Source: Carpediemonas membranifera
Taxonomy: Eukaryota > Fornicata
Direction: 5' to 3'
NCBI GenBank assembly: GCA_019828565.1
Contig: JAHDYR010000038.1
Span: 930,001-994,000 of the forward strand
Length of the DNA: 64,000 nucleotides
The position numbers were made by a program, and so were the translations under genes. How positions within the stretch are numbered: position 1 is the first letter of the stretch; each line of letters starts with the position of its first letter. Shown piece by piece: positions 29,666 through 40,264 of the stretch. The notes beneath the pieces are model-generated. The model ran no database searches and was not told where the DNA came from. It saw nothing but the letters and a program-made list of their open reading frames with translations.

Positions 29666-30084
29666 CTGGAGTCTACAAATAGGGTGCGTCCATTGAGTGT
29701 AAGTATCGATACTGTGGTCTCTAGGACGAAGAAGGTTTTAATGAACAAGGCTAACTTCCACTGAGACTGCTGAGGACTATCTTCCTCTGCATCTTCCGCT
29801 GTCAATAAATAGATACAAGAAATATATGGTCAGTGACCACATCGGTAGGGAGATCGTCTTCTCCAGGGCTTCCACAAAGCGTCTTCTTCGTGGACGTCAG
29901 CACAGCTGCAAACATCACAATCGCTCACACGTCGTCTCATTGTCTCATCAAATGACGCCAAGGACAGCTGACAGGCTGTGCCCGGCGTCAGCTTCACTTC
30001 TGACCACGGCATCAAGTGTTTGCCAAGGCAGATCCCGGCCATTCGTGCAATGGCTCGCCAGCCGTATCAGATTATTTTATAACT
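29666..30084. other. Intergenic; nothing recognised
   Basis: Only short ORFs without family resemblance. The strand bias changes here to the long minus-strand gene block. Confidence 0.4.
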
Positions 30085-32748
30085 CTAGAAATACTCTGGG
30101 CCATTCCTCCCTGAAATCCTGCGCTTGACCTTGCCCGGCAGCGCCACCCAGGGTCTCCAGAGGCCTCCCCTATTCCTGGTCAGTCGGCCAATCACCACCA
30201 GCATCTCATACGCAATGAGCAACAAGCCAGCGGGCGATATGGCGAACGTCAGCCAGTTCCACTCCGCGATCATCAGCAGCGCCGTACCGGCCCAAGTCAG
30301 TATCAGACAGGCGCCGTAAAACTGCACCACGAGCAGGGGCAGGAGCCGGCCTGGCCCCAGGGGGTTCGAGACTCGAGGTCCAGAGGTCGTGATGGCTGCG
30401 GTGGGCGCCCTGGCGATAACGGCCCGGGACGTGGCGCAGAGGAAGTTGGTGAGGGCGAAGAAGTTGGAGAAGATGAGGAGGGCCGAGACGAGGGCGGCAA
30501 AGTACGTTGGGGTGTAGCCCCGGCGGGTTACAATGCCAAAAGTAAATGCCACGCCCCACATATCACCGACGACCGGCCCAATGACGAGTGGGCCGACGAG
30601 CATCAGCAGCATGACCAGGGCGACGTGCATGGGCAGGTCGTGTCTGCGGGCCAGGAAGCAGACGCCGCCCTGGACAACACGGCCGAACACCCTGCTCTTG
30701 ATCAGGGCCTGCTGGACCGGGCGGAGGTAGGGCCGGGGCAGGGGGCGGACGTCGAGGTCGTCGAAGTCGAGCTCCACGGCGGAGGACAGGGCGATGAAGT
30801 AAGCCTCGCGGGCCTCGGCGCCGACGGTGTCGACCTTCACGGCGTCCCAGATGGTCGGGTAGTACTGCTGGAACAGGGGGTCGCCCGGTGGCTGGAGCGG
30901 GGCGGTGAGGATGCGCTTGCTGGCCTGGGACGCGGACAGCAGGGCCCAGAGCTGGAATGGGATGGAGAGCACGCGGGTCGGGGGCTGGACACGGGGGGCA
31001 AGGAAGAGGCACGCGACGGCAGCCTTGGGGATGACGAGGCCGGTACAGATGAACATGAAGGCAAAGATCAGCGGGGCGGTGAGGGCGACGCTGACGGGCA
31101 TCGTCGCGGCGTACTGGAAGAGCATCTCTGCATAGTTCACCCCAGACAGCTCCACCGAGTGCCTGCTGGTGTGCCATCCGTCCCCTACAGTGTGGGTCGC
31201 CTCGCCATGCAGGGGGTCGGCTCTGAGTGAGGCCTGGGTGCCGTCAGTCGAGAAGTACTCGGCGTTGGTGTACTTCACTCCGTTGGCCGCCAGGGCCTCC
31301 ACCTTCAAGTGGTGGATGCCGCTCATCGTCTCGGGCGACCAGGAGACCGTGTACAGCATGGAAGTACCGTTCCTGTCCGAGAGGGTCATCGGTGTGTCGG
31401 TCCCATCGATGGTGAGGGTAACCTGCACAGGCTCCAGCAGCCCGATGATCATGACTCGGACGTGCGAGGAGGCCCTGATGTTGCCCAGGGGGCGGTCTCG
31501 GTGGGACATGAAGGATGCGGAGGGGGGGTTAAGGATGTGCACGATAAGGCCGTCGAAGTCAGACACACCCGTGGCATCATAGACGGTGTCCATTGGGACG
31601 TCCGTGAACGACATCAGGTCGTGGTCAAAGGCGACGATTCGCATCATGTTGTGTTCCTTCCAGCATGCAAGCTGCATGTTCGGCGTCCCCCCGATCCGCC
31701 CGTAAATGTGGTCCGGGTGGATGTGACCGCAGAGATGCGCGTCGACGCCGTATTTGGACATCACTGACGAGAGCTTCGTGCCGTCTGACGTCATGAAGTT
31801 CAGAGGGTAGTGGGCGAACGAAAGGAGGGTGGTCTCGGGCGGGGTGGACGCCAGCATCGACTCGAAGGAGTCCGCCAGGTCCTTGGGGAGGAAGCCAAAG
31901 TAGTTGAAGGGGAAGACGAAGCCTGGGGCAAGGGCCGCGTCCACGCCGACGAGACGCACAGGAGAGCCCTTGTCTGGGGTGAATGTCATGTCTATAAGCC
32001 TGTTCTTGACCTCGTACGAGGTGTCTGCGTCGACAGGGTTCATCTCAAGGGTACCGCGGGTCGACTTGCGCCACAGCTTGGTATACTGGCCGTGGTACTT
32101 CACGAAGCCCTCGCACCTGCCTGGGAGCGTCGATGCCAGGCTGTATGAGCAGAAGTAGTTGTTGCTTGCAGTGAAGTCGTCAACGCCGTATGTATCATGG
32201 TTGCCGCGCATGTCGATCCAGTAGAGCGGGTCCTGGCGCCCAACCATGGAGGCATATGTCATCCAGTCCGCAGGCCACTGGCGGGTACGCATGCCCTCGA
32301 GGCCTGTGCGAGAGTCAGTCAGATCTCCGGTCAGAAGGACGAAATCTGGGTCAATGACGGGGGCAACGTTGTCGATAAACTGTGAAAGCGACCGGGCCCG
32401 CCACTGGTGGACCGCATCGACAGAGGAGATGTGCACGTCGGAGATCTGCACAAACCACCACGTCTCGTCGAACTTGGTGCCTGGAATGCCGGTTGTGGAG
32501 GAGATTGAGAGCTGGGCTTGGTAGAATCCCATGGCCCACAAAAATGAACAAGCAAAGAACATCAAGATACAGCAGAACTGAAGGAGGCAACAGAAATCGA
32601 TCGTGAAGAGCGTGCCTGTGAGCCTATAGCCTCTCGAGTTGAAGGGGGTTGGTGTTTGGATCAAAAGAGGCGTATCGTCCTCGTCAAACTCAATATCGAT
32701 AGCCTCAAGGTTCTCGCGCTGGAGATACGCGCCATTCTTGGGAGGCAT
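30085..32748 (-). CDS. TMEM62-like membrane metallophosphoesterase
   Basis: 887 residues, ATG at 32748 (MPPKNGAYLQ). A cytosolic N-terminus is followed by a membrane segment at ~45-75 (LFTIDFCCLLQFCCILMFFA). The calcineurin-like phosphoesterase domain has all metal-binding blocks in order: VQISDVHIS, LLTGDLTDS, MRGNHDTYG, LLSFAHYPLN and HLCGHIHPDH. A beta-sandwich-like region is followed by 5-7 C-terminal membrane segments (LTAPLIFAFMFICTGLVIP, VALVMLLMLVGPLVIGPVV and others). This arrangement matches TMEM62 and related proteins of metazoa, plants and protists; the substrate is unknown in the family. Catalytic residues look complete. Confidence 0.85.
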   Translation of the reverse strand: MPPKNGAYLQRENLEAIDIEFDEDDTPLLIQTPTPFNSRGYRLTGTLFTIDFCCLLQFCCILMFFACSFLWAMGFYQAQLSISSTTGIPGTKFDETWWFVQISDVHISSVDAVHQWRARSLSQFIDNVAPVIDPDFVLLTGDLTDSRTGLEGMRTRQWPADWMTYASMVGRQDPLYWIDMRGNHDTYGVDDFTASNNYFCSYSLASTLPGRCEGFVKYHGQYTKLWRKSTRGTLEMNPVDADTSYEVKNRLIDMTFTPDKGSPVRLVGVDAALAPGFVFPFNYFGFLPKDLADSFESMLASTPPETTLLSFAHYPLNFMTSDGTKLSSVMSKYGVDAHLCGHIHPDHIYGRIGGTPNMQLACWKEHNMMRIVAFDHDLMSFTDVPMDTVYDATGVSDFDGLIVHILNPPSASFMSHRDRPLGNIRASSHVRVMIIGLLEPVQVTLTIDGTDTPMTLSDRNGTSMLYTVSWSPETMSGIHHLKVEALAANGVKYTNAEYFSTDGTQASLRADPLHGEATHTVGDGWHTSRHSVELSGVNYAEMLFQYAATMPVSVALTAPLIFAFMFICTGLVIPKAAVACLFLAPRVQPPTRVLSIPFQLWALLSASQASKRILTAPLQPPGDPLFQQYYPTIWDAVKVDTVGAEAREAYFIALSSAVELDFDDLDVRPLPRPYLRPVQQALIKSRVFGRVVQGGVCFLARRHDLPMHVALVMLLMLVGPLVIGPVVGDMWGVAFTFGIVTRRGYTPTYFAALVSALLIFSNFFALTNFLCATSRAVIARAPTAAITTSGPRVSNPLGPGRLLPLLVVQFYGACLILTWAGTALLMIAEWNWLTFAISPAGLLLIAYEMLVVIGRLTRNRGGLWRPWVALPGKVKRRISGRNGPEYF

Positions 32749-32997
32749 ACGGACAATTAAAGGACTTCCGAGTTTCGGCGCGATCCACTCGATCTCGCAG
32801 CGAGCAGGTTACCCAGCCATCGAATCTCGCGGCAGTCAAGCGCAACGTGGGCTAAAGATCTACTCTAGTGCAATGTATCTGGACGCACTACGCACAGGCA
32901 AGGCTATATTCATTTTCTCGGACAACTCGTATCGTAGCTTGGTCAATCGTAGGTCAGGCCAACATGCCACAATCATGACGATATACTGAGTTATACT

Positions 32998-33985
32998 TTA
33001 AAAGCTGACGGACATGAGCCCGCCGCACTCAGATTCCATGTCCGAGCGCACTTCGTCAAAGAAGGGATGGGCCAGTGCAGACTTCGCGTCGATTCTCTGC
33101 GAAGGGTCGTATGCCAGCATCTTCCTGATCAGATCAATGGCTTGGGGGTCGGCCCCGGGGAGGACGGACTCGAGGCCTTGGGGCCTGAACTTGGGCAGGG
33201 TTGGCTTGTAGTCGGGCAGCTTGGTCACGCCAGGCCACTCGGCCTCAGTGGGAGTACCGAGAACCTGGAAGATCTTGAAGAGCTCGTCAATCTCGGAGAT
33301 GCCAGGGAAGAGGGCCTTCTTGGTGATCATCTCGGCGACTGGGTAAACTGCGGGTTTGGGGAACAAACGAATGGTGCCGACTGACCACATGTCTACGGGT
33401 GTAGAGTAGTGCTTGGACCCGAGCAGGATCTCGGGGGCGCGGTACCAGAGGGTGACGATCTCGTGTGTGTACTGCCGCACAGGCACGCCGAACGCACGTG
33501 CAAGACCGAAGTCAGCAAGCTTCAGGTTGCGGTTAGAGTCAATGAGGAGGTTTTGGGGCTTGAGGTCGCGGTGGATGACGCGGCGGCAGTGGCAGAAGTA
33601 GAGACCGTAGACCATCTGGTAGGCCATGCGCTTCAGAAGAGTGCCCTTGATGCCGTTAGGAGTGTCGTCTGTGAAGCGCTTGAGGTCGGAGTCGCAGAAC
33701 CTGTGTTAGCTTGAAATGAGGGACAAACTCCATGACGAGCCAGAGACGGGCGTCCTGAGTGACAGCATCGATAAGCTGGACAATAGTAGAGTGCTGAAGC
33801 TCCTTTAGGAGAGATACTTCGCGAATAGCAGTTCCGGGAACGCCTTCATCGCCATGCTCAAGGCGGATCTTTTTGAGCGCAACAATTTTGCCCGATTCGA
33901 TGTCACGCGCCTTGTGAACAACGCCATAAGTGCCTTCGCCAAGTTTCTCTAATTTCTGGTATCTCTCAATGCCTGATGGAGCCAT
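32998..33985 (-). CDS. Cyclin-dependent kinase (CDK1/CDC2-like, PGTAIRE), two mini-introns
   Basis: Exons are 33985-33729, 33700-33369 and 33338-32998. Glycine loop GEGTYGVV, catalytic Lys in VALKKI, cyclin-binding helix PGTAIRE (PSTAIRE in classical CDK1), [19 protein letters not shown] and the T-loop ending [15 protein letters not shown]; about 308 residues in all. The T-loop Thr and WYRAPE are intact, so an active cyclin-dependent kinase is expected. ATG at 33985 ([10 protein letters not shown]) is preferred. The frame is open to an ATG at 34012, but that one overlaps the promoter element. Intron 2 is a multiple of three, so unspliced it would read as a 10-residue insert ([10 protein letters not shown]) in a conserved spot. 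Confidence 0.93.
33339..33368 (-). other. Mini-intron 2 (30 nt) of the CDK gene
   Basis: GTTTGT start, GTTTACCCAG end. Length 30 keeps the frame open; removal gives [20 protein letters not shown], the normal kinase sequence. Confidence 0.88.
33701..33728 (-). other. Mini-intron 1 (28 nt) of the CDK gene
   Basis: GTTTGT start, AGCTAACACAG end. Removal joins LWLVME to [12 protein letters not shown], as in CDK family proteins. Confidence 0.92.
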
Positions 33986-34010
33986 CCGCTCAGTCGCTTC
34001 AATAGTGAGC

Positions 34011-34021
34011 ATAAACTGCGG
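34011..34021 (-). promoter_or_regulatory. Core promoter-like element CCGCAGTTTAT before the CDK gene
   Basis: On the gene's strand, 26 nt before the preferred ATG; same class as elements before SAR1, G-gamma, LRR, DGK-like, B56 and the propeller/solenoid gene. Confidence 0.5.
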
Positions 34022-34320
34022 ACACCCGGAATTCCGCTCACACAGTCACCAAAGGCGGAGAGTATAGAGCATGCCGACAAAACAAATACGGAGAATACGA
34101 TGATAAATGCCAGATAAACGATCGTTACTTGCTCACCCATGGAATTCGGCAGATCTCACGCGCTCTGGTCAAATCCGACAACACAAAGTGTGCCTTTGCT
34201 GCGGCAAGTCAGTTAAACGAGCAGACCAGCAGGCTGACATTCAAACGTCGTAGAACAAAACTCGTCATTCAGTCTACCGTGTGGCTGAGGGATACGGGAT
34301 ATCTTTACTCGTGCGTTCGT

Positions 34321-34590
34321 TTACTCGGACTTGACTGCCGAGTACACCCACTGGGCGTGGTGGCGGACGACGGGGCGGATAGCACCCTCCTCAGCAAGCT
34401 GGTTGATCAGGGCACGGGCGAGGGAGCCGGAGATCTTGTTGTTGGCGGAAAGGGTGGAGATGGTGATGATGTTGCTGCGGGAGCAGAACTTCTTAGCCTC
34501 CTCAAACTTGGCAGGAGTGAACATGATAGCGTTGTTCAGCTTGTTCTCCTGGGACTTGCCCATACCCCACTTCTTAGGTGCCTTAGCCAT
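34321..34590 (-). CDS. RPS25: 40S ribosomal protein eS25
   Basis: 89 residues (MAKAPKKWGMGKSQENKLNN). The winged-helix body has NKISGSLARALINQL and a C-terminal HHAQWVYS, matching eS25 (S25: KIRGSLARAALQEL and KHRAQVIYT). It is shorter than the ~110-125 residues of many eS25 proteins because the Lys-rich N-terminal tail is brief. It sits in the 40S head near the E site. No intron seen. Confidence 0.93.
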   Translation of the reverse strand: MAKAPKKWGMGKSQENKLNNAIMFTPAKFEEAKKFCSRSNIITISTLSANNKISGSLARALINQLAEEGAIRPVVRHHAQWVYSAVKSE

Positions 34591-35160
34591 CTAGATAAGC
34601 GAGAATGGATGTACGGCGATGAATGGAACGCATTGGACACCACAAATGCGTCCACAAAAGCCTGAGAGGTACAAACTTCGACGAGTGCTTTCACAGGATT
34701 GAAAGAAAACCCAATGTTCGATAAAAATGGTCTTAATTCTAAAAGGCAAGAAAGGGAAATAAAGTCCTCTGTGGCTGTGATGACTTGGGTGAGGCAACGT
34801 TGCCATGGCGGCTTCGTGTCGCCCGAGAAAAAAATTGCCAACCAGCTCGACGCTTTCTGTCAAGACTGCACCTGACTGTTTGGGTTCTAGTAACGACGTA
34901 GTGTATAGCACAAATTAGGATCGCACGTTCATCGTCTCTGACCCTGCTTGACACCATCAGGACAAAATTTATGAGGACATCATCTGCGACCGTTTTTTCT
35001 TTTTATTGGCATCACCCACGAAGGCTCGACGGAGAAGCTCTACATCCACGGCTCGTCTCACATGCGGGGATCTCTAAGGTGATATCGCGTTAGACACATT
35101 CTTGACCTGCTTTGACATATCTGCAGCTCTCTTAGGACTAAATTTATGCGTGGAATAGTA
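34591..35160. other. Intergenic; nothing recognised
   Basis: Upstream region of eS25 and 3' flank of the RCC1-like gene. No ORF with family resemblance and no clear copy of the core promoter element. Confidence 0.4.
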
Positions 35161-36771
35161 TTAGCGATTGACCGGCACAAATCTGTGAATCTGATACGGT
35201 GCCGGTCTAAGCTGCGCGGGCAGTGGTTCGAGGGATGCTGTGCCGTCATCCTCGACCACCGTGCTGAACCACGCCCCCTCGTTGTCTCTGACTTGCAACA
35301 TGAGGGACGGGTTGCCGCAGATGGCGTCGACCTCAATAGGGACCATCAGCGTGGGGAAGGCCGACCGGCATGCCTCGAAGATGGTCGTGCCATCAGTCAC
35401 CACCCAGCCGGACATGAAGCCGTCCGTGAATATCGCCCGGACGTGGGGGAGGAAGTTCATGGGCGTGGCCGTGGGGCAGACGTCGCCCTTGGTGCCGTAT
35501 CCGGGGACGCTCTTAGTGGCGGCAAGAATCTCGGAGACGACGCCGGCGAAGAGGACATCGGTGCCGCTGATAATCATGGTCAATGACTGGAAGCTGTCGG
35601 CATAGAAAATGCGGTCGACCTTGTATGACGCAGGGACGAAGCCGACCACGGGGTCGCGGTGTCCGAGCCCCAGCTGACCCATCTTGTTGAACCCGCCGAT
35701 AAGCTGCCTGGTCCCGTCGGACAAGACCGTGATGTCGCCCTGGGAGATGATCTCCGTCACCACAAACCCTTGAGGCAGGGGGACGGGGTTGAACTCGGAT
35801 GGGACGGCAGCGGGCCCGGCCAGACACCGGGAGTTGAAGCCGGACACCGCCAGGCCGACCGGGGTGAGTATGAAGGTCTGGTCGGGAGTGACGAACACCT
35901 TGGTCACGAGGTCATGCTTCCTCCACGGGGGCAGGCTGGTCTCCGCCTGGGTGATCTCGGGACAAAGTGGGAAGGCAAGGCGGGTCGGTTTGGCAGACGT
36001 GGCCCGACGTCCGAACTGACCCGGGGCGCTACCGAACCTGGTGCATCCGTAGATGCCCTTCACCGTGACGAGCACCGTCGTCCCCTGGGACGTAGTGATG
36101 CTTACGATCGGGGGGAGCCGAATCTGGAAGTACTTGGGCTGCGCAGTCGACCGGCCGTCAAGGACCGTGTCCGACACGAGCATTATGAAGGCCTTACCGC
36201 CATACAGCCGGTGGTAAATGTTGAGCCCGTCGTTCCCACATCGGTCGTAGTGGACAAAACCGTCTCGCTGGGCCGACCGGTGTGCATGGAACAGCTTCCT
36301 GGACATGAACCAAGGGCGCTTGTCGATATCGTCGTACGCCTTGTGCTCGCGGTCCTCGAGGTCGGGATCCCAGCCCGCAGCAGTGCCGATAGCAACCAGC
36401 GTGGCGAGGGGCAGCGCAAAGAGGCTGGGCGATCTCCTCTCGCAGTTGTTGGGCGACTTGGCTATGGTAGATGCGGTGTACTTGGATAGGATAGCAAGAG
36501 CGCGGTCAACGAAGAGTTGAGCGTCTGGGTGCAGGCGAAGAGCTTCGATGAAGAAACAGAGGTTCGTCAATGGAGCAGAACTGTTTGTAGCGGACGCATT
36601 ATGCAATGTATTCACAGTATTTTGGGGCAAAGGCTTCGAGAATTGCTTCGAGAAGGCCCGAGACAGCAACGACGGAACATCGTCATTAAGATTCCACGCG
36701 GAAGCCGCAGCGAAATGATGCGCTCTCAGAACATCATCTTCGGTGCTATAAACCGCTCCATCGCTTGTCAT
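35161..36771 (-). CDS. RCC1-like repeat protein (beta-propeller-type)
   Basis: 536 residues, ATG at 36771. An N-terminal helical region is followed by repeated blade-like units. The clearest RCC1-type unit is DITVLSDGTRQLIGGFNKMGQLGLGHRD; weaker ones read VKGIYGCTRFGSAPGQFG and LTPVGLAVSGFNSRC. RCC1-type propellers act in Ran nucleotide exchange, ubiquitin ligases or scaffolding; no extra catalytic domain is present here. A decayed paralogue lies at 9940-11475, so this is a multicopy family in the genome. Family-level call only. Confidence 0.62.
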   Translation of the reverse strand: MTSDGAVYSTEDDVLRAHHFAAASAWNLNDDVPSLLSRAFSKQFSKPLPQNTVNTLHNASATNSSAPLTNLCFFIEALRLHPDAQLFVDRALAILSKYTASTIAKSPNNCERRSPSLFALPLATLVAIGTAAGWDPDLEDREHKAYDDIDKRPWFMSRKLFHAHRSAQRDGFVHYDRCGNDGLNIYHRLYGGKAFIMLVSDTVLDGRSTAQPKYFQIRLPPIVSITTSQGTTVLVTVKGIYGCTRFGSAPGQFGRRATSAKPTRLAFPLCPEITQAETSLPPWRKHDLVTKVFVTPDQTFILTPVGLAVSGFNSRCLAGPAAVPSEFNPVPLPQGFVVTEIISQGDITVLSDGTRQLIGGFNKMGQLGLGHRDPVVGFVPASYKVDRIFYADSFQSLTMIISGTDVLFAGVVSEILAATKSVPGYGTKGDVCPTATPMNFLPHVRAIFTDGFMSGWVVTDGTTIFEACRSAFPTLMVPIEVDAICGNPSLMLQVRDNEGAWFSTVVEDDGTASLEPLPAQLRPAPYQIHRFVPVNR

Positions 36772-36986
36772 CGGGAAAAAGAGTTCTGTGCTTCACACCC
36801 GCCCGAGGATTTGTTCACAGTTGGATGAAGTCACCCCAATTTCAAGCTTAAGAAAACGGCCGCTGGGCCCATGCTTCGACGCGTCTGGCTTTGCGCGGGC
36901 GTCTTTCTCGCCAACTCGATCTTTCGGCGCCAGCGTGTGGAACACACACACTTACTCGCGGGTCAGTCAGCGATCAATCACACCGT

Positions 36987-38137
36987 TTACTCCCAGTTCT
37001 GCAGGCCAAACGTGATAAACCGTGCCCCAGCGTCCATCCGCGCCGGTCGTGGCACGCTCGCTCTGTTCACCGGGGCGGGCAGAGACCTCCAGTCCCTCGC
37101 GCCCGCCGGCCGCACAGGACCCTTGTACGTGGTACGGGTGCTGGGTGCGATCGCAATGGCCGGGGAGGGTGTCCTGTGCTGAGATGCCGGGGCGGGGACG
37201 CGCTGGATGATGCGATCCATCTCCAGGAACACCCGTGACCAGATGGGCTCCCGCTTCAGCCTGGCCCGCCGTAGTCCTGGCGCCCGGCTGACATGTATGG
37301 GCCGGTATGGCTTGGGGACAGCGAGGGGCGGCACTGCGTCGAAGTCGGGGGTCGGCCGGGGTACATGGTCTACTGAGTGCGCTAGGAACCGGACCAGGAC
37401 AGACGACGCCATGTTGCTGCTGGGCGTGGGCAGGGGCGGCGGTGTGAGAGTCGTCGGTGCTCTGTAGAGTGCGAGTGGCGCCAACGACAGCGTGCCCTGG
37501 GGCGAGTAGGAATCGACACTGTCGCGGAAGGATACTGCGCCGAGCTTAGTCCGGACACGGGTCGGCATGCCCTTCTTGCGGAGGATTCCCCTGGGAAGCG
37601 CGGGCTCGTCAGAATCAGTTGCTTCACTGTCGGTGGACTTCGGGGATGGTATCTTGGGAGGCGATTGGACATTCTCTGTGGGCTTTTCATAGTGATATCG
37701 CCTTTTCTGCGCTGATTGTTTCTTCCTTGGCCTCTTTCGTATGAGCTTCAGCGTTTCCTGCATAACAACGACGGCAGAAACGAACTTCAACAGCGTTATG
37801 ATACCTTTGATCCTTATAACCCTTGCTCTTTTCAAATACTTCAGGGTGGAGCTCCTTCTTCGGCTTCATCCAAATGTGCTCACTTCCGGCGTCAGTCGGA
37901 GAAGTCAACCGGCCTAACCTTCTCAGAAGTTGATTTCGCACGAACCGCGGAGCTGTGTAACGCGGCGCCAAGGTGAATCCCTAACTCCCTTCGCCTTGTC
38001 TACCCACGGCTTCTCTCTTCTGCCAGCTGTTCCCTGAGCTGACAGATCTCGATCAGCAGGACGGCGTTTTCTGCCCGGGGCCAGTCCAGCTCGAAGCCCT
38101 GAAGCTTCTCAGTTCTTCTTCTGTGACGACATCCCAT
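36987..38137 (-). CDS. Unknown basic protein, two probable introns
   Basis: The secure part is 37869-36987 with a 28-nt intron at 37758-37785, which links the YKDQRYHNAVE frame to ETLKLIRKRPRKKQ. The 5' end is less sure. A small ORF from ATG 38137 (MGCRHRRRTEKLQG) can be joined through a 55-nt intron (37953-38007, GTGGGT to GTTACACAG) to PPRFVRNQLLRRLG. Without it, the first ATG is 37869 (MKPKKELHPE). The C-terminal 180 residues are Pro/Ser/Arg-rich and low complexity, ending RFITFGLQNWE. GILRKKGMPTRVRTKLGAVSF holds KLGAVSF, which looks a little like an RVxF-type PP1 docking site (inference). No family recognised. Confidence 0.55.
37758..37785 (-). other. Mini-intron (28 nt) in the unknown gene
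   Basis: GTTCGT start, GTTATGCAG end. Exactly 28 nt like two others in the window, and shifts the upstream frame onto the long downstream frame. Confidence 0.72.
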
Positions 38138-38292
38138 TGTGCAGGCTAACCAGCATCGAAGACACGGCAGACTGGCATGTCAGGCCTCGCTAAAGCCCAA
38201 GTTGAGTCCTATGTGCTGCAGCCAAGGACTTTATGTGCGGATCTGATGAGGCTACAATCGGTGAGAACATTAGCGTGGCCATGACAGGCTCC

Positions 38293-38517
38293 TCAGAAGA
38301 GTACGAAGACGACGAGCAATATAAAGACCATTAGAACATTCAAGATGAGGATAATAACCCTCAAGTAGTGGAGAACGTGGAAGAAGTTGAGGATCTTCGC
38401 AATGACGCTTTCCTCGCTACGCATGGTGCGCTGTCTCATGAATTTGAAGTTAAGGATCGCACCTGCATTCACAAACAGGGTGATTGCGATCAAAAAGTCG
38501 GAGAGACTGAAGAGCAT
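38293..38517 (-). CDS. YOS1: Yos1/IER3IP1-like small membrane protein
   Basis: 74 residues, ATG at 38517. The N-terminal membrane segment MLFSLSDFLIAITLFVNAGA matches the Yos1/IER3IP1 start (hydrophobic, then VNAxAILN/H). A short loop follows, then a second hydrophobic segment (LILNVLMVFILLVVFVLF). Yos1 works with Yip1-Yif1 in ER-to-Golgi transport. Length and two-helix layout agree with the family (about 80 residues). It thus complements SAR1 at the other end of the window. Confidence 0.8.
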   Translation of the reverse strand: MLFSLSDFLIAITLFVNAGAILNFKFMRQRTMRSEESVIAKILNFFHVLHYLRVIILILNVLMVFILLVVFVLF

Positions 38518-39314
38518 CGCCAGTTGTCGCGATCACGAGCCGTTTTTACGAGTTACATTGTGTGACATTAAAGCTCCTGGGCGCAGTAGTTACCGTAACT
38601 TACGCTTGTTCAGCTCTCTATGCCGTGTTCAGTGACAAAGTTTGGCTTCATTAGGCAGGGCTTGTTCTGCCAGGGCAAATCTGACAAATCAGAAATTCAG
38701 ACGAAAGTAACCCCCATGGGTGTGACTCACATATGGGGCTCCACGCCGCGGGCTGCCCTCCCGCATACACTCGCCAACCGCCAGCTGCTGCTGGGTCGTC
38801 CAAGTGTATCATCCAGGCTCACTGTCCTAGGTCCATCTGATGTCGTGCGGCAGTCTCACACTGCCCACGCGCTCCTAGCTAGGAACCGGGCTCCGCGCCG
38901 TGCAAGGTGGCGCGGATGTCCCGGTGTGCTGCAAGGGCCAGAGGCCAATGCAAAACCACGGGTCCGAAGACGCTGTGGCGCACAGCTTGGATTTTGACAT
39001 CATGCGATGGTGGCGGACTTACCTTGTTGCCGCTCCAGGGTCCCGTCGGCTCACCTGATTGATGTTGTTTAGTTCGGCGCAGTGAAATGGCCAATCAGAC
39101 TGATATGAGAAAGATATGACCTGGTGCTATTGATATAGCGTTCAGCGCGGATTCAGGACAGCAGATACAACGAAGACTTCAATTGCAGCAAGGGCGTTGG
39201 TTGTCCCAAAATTTGTGCGTGTCACTGGAAGACTTTGCGAGAAAAAAATCTGCCAAGACGTTAACAACTCTATCTGCACCACTGCTCTATGCGGTTCTAG
39301 AAACCGGGTGCATG
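38518..39314. other. Intergenic; nothing recognised
   Basis: Short ORFs only. The YOS1 upstream side (own strand) has GGAGCTTTAATGTC, a weak variant of the core promoter element. Confidence 0.4.
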
Positions 39315-40060
39315 ATCGTAGCTCAGCAGAGGTCTGAGGTCAAATGGAGTCAAGTCGAGTCGAAAAATTCCCTTTTCGCCCATTGATCGAGTGCCAATGG
39401 AGTGTGCACCCAGCCCACGTCCATCCTAGTTTTAGACGTATCTAAGACTATTGCCCCACTTACAGCCTCTAGCTGAGTGTCATCCGAATTCAGTGGAGCG
39501 AACTCAGTGCTCAGCGAGGTCACCGCGATCAAGGCTGACACTGAGTTCAAAGCTGCTGGCGGGGCAATTGCACTCTATTCAAGCCTAGTAGCTGGGGTTA
39601 CGCCAGTGGGTGCAGGCTGAGGGTGGATTGCGTCAAACTGAGTCGTCATTTTCGATGACTCCAGAAATTAAGGTTGGCAGGTTAAAAAATAAAGATGGGT
39701 CAGCCATCCTGTATGAGCTTCTATTTTGATGTAATGGCGTGAGTTTCAGCCCTCTCCGACCTCTATTCGTCAAGTTCGATGTCGGTCGAAATCGAAGTTT
39801 GGGCCGACTCCAAACACATACTTCCAGTGTGCGCCCGCTGGTAATGGTCCGGATCCAGATGTCAGAGGGCTATACAAGCTTTATGGCAGAGCGGCAGCGA
39901 TTCGATGATAGTAGTCGAGGTGAGAGCATCGTTCAGCTTCGGACCCGCAGTCGATAGGATTTCAAATCGGGTGAACATGTCGCCAACCTGCTGGCTGGTA
40001 TCGCTACAGCATGGACTCAAAAGCATGCACGCACCATTTTGAGTGGTTGAACTCGGGGCT
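39315..40060 (-). repeat. Dispersed repeat, copy 2 (inverted relative to copy 1)
   Basis: Inverted match to 4557-5295 over the whole length, with scattered substitutions and small indels. Lies between YOS1 and the propeller/solenoid gene and does not interrupt a coding sequence. Confidence 0.85.
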
Positions 40061-40264
40061 CGATATGGTCTAATGGTTGTCAGTCACATCTGGATGATCT
40101 GGTTGCAACCAAGAGGAAGGGGGAATGGCATGTGTGCTGATCGCGCGTGAACCGACGCGTTGAGATTTGTGGTTCTCTGTGACAACGGCCCTCCCTCACC
40201 CACCACTCTACGACAGTTTATAAGGGACATGTGCCCCCACGTTCAGTTAGCGCGGGTCGACGAG

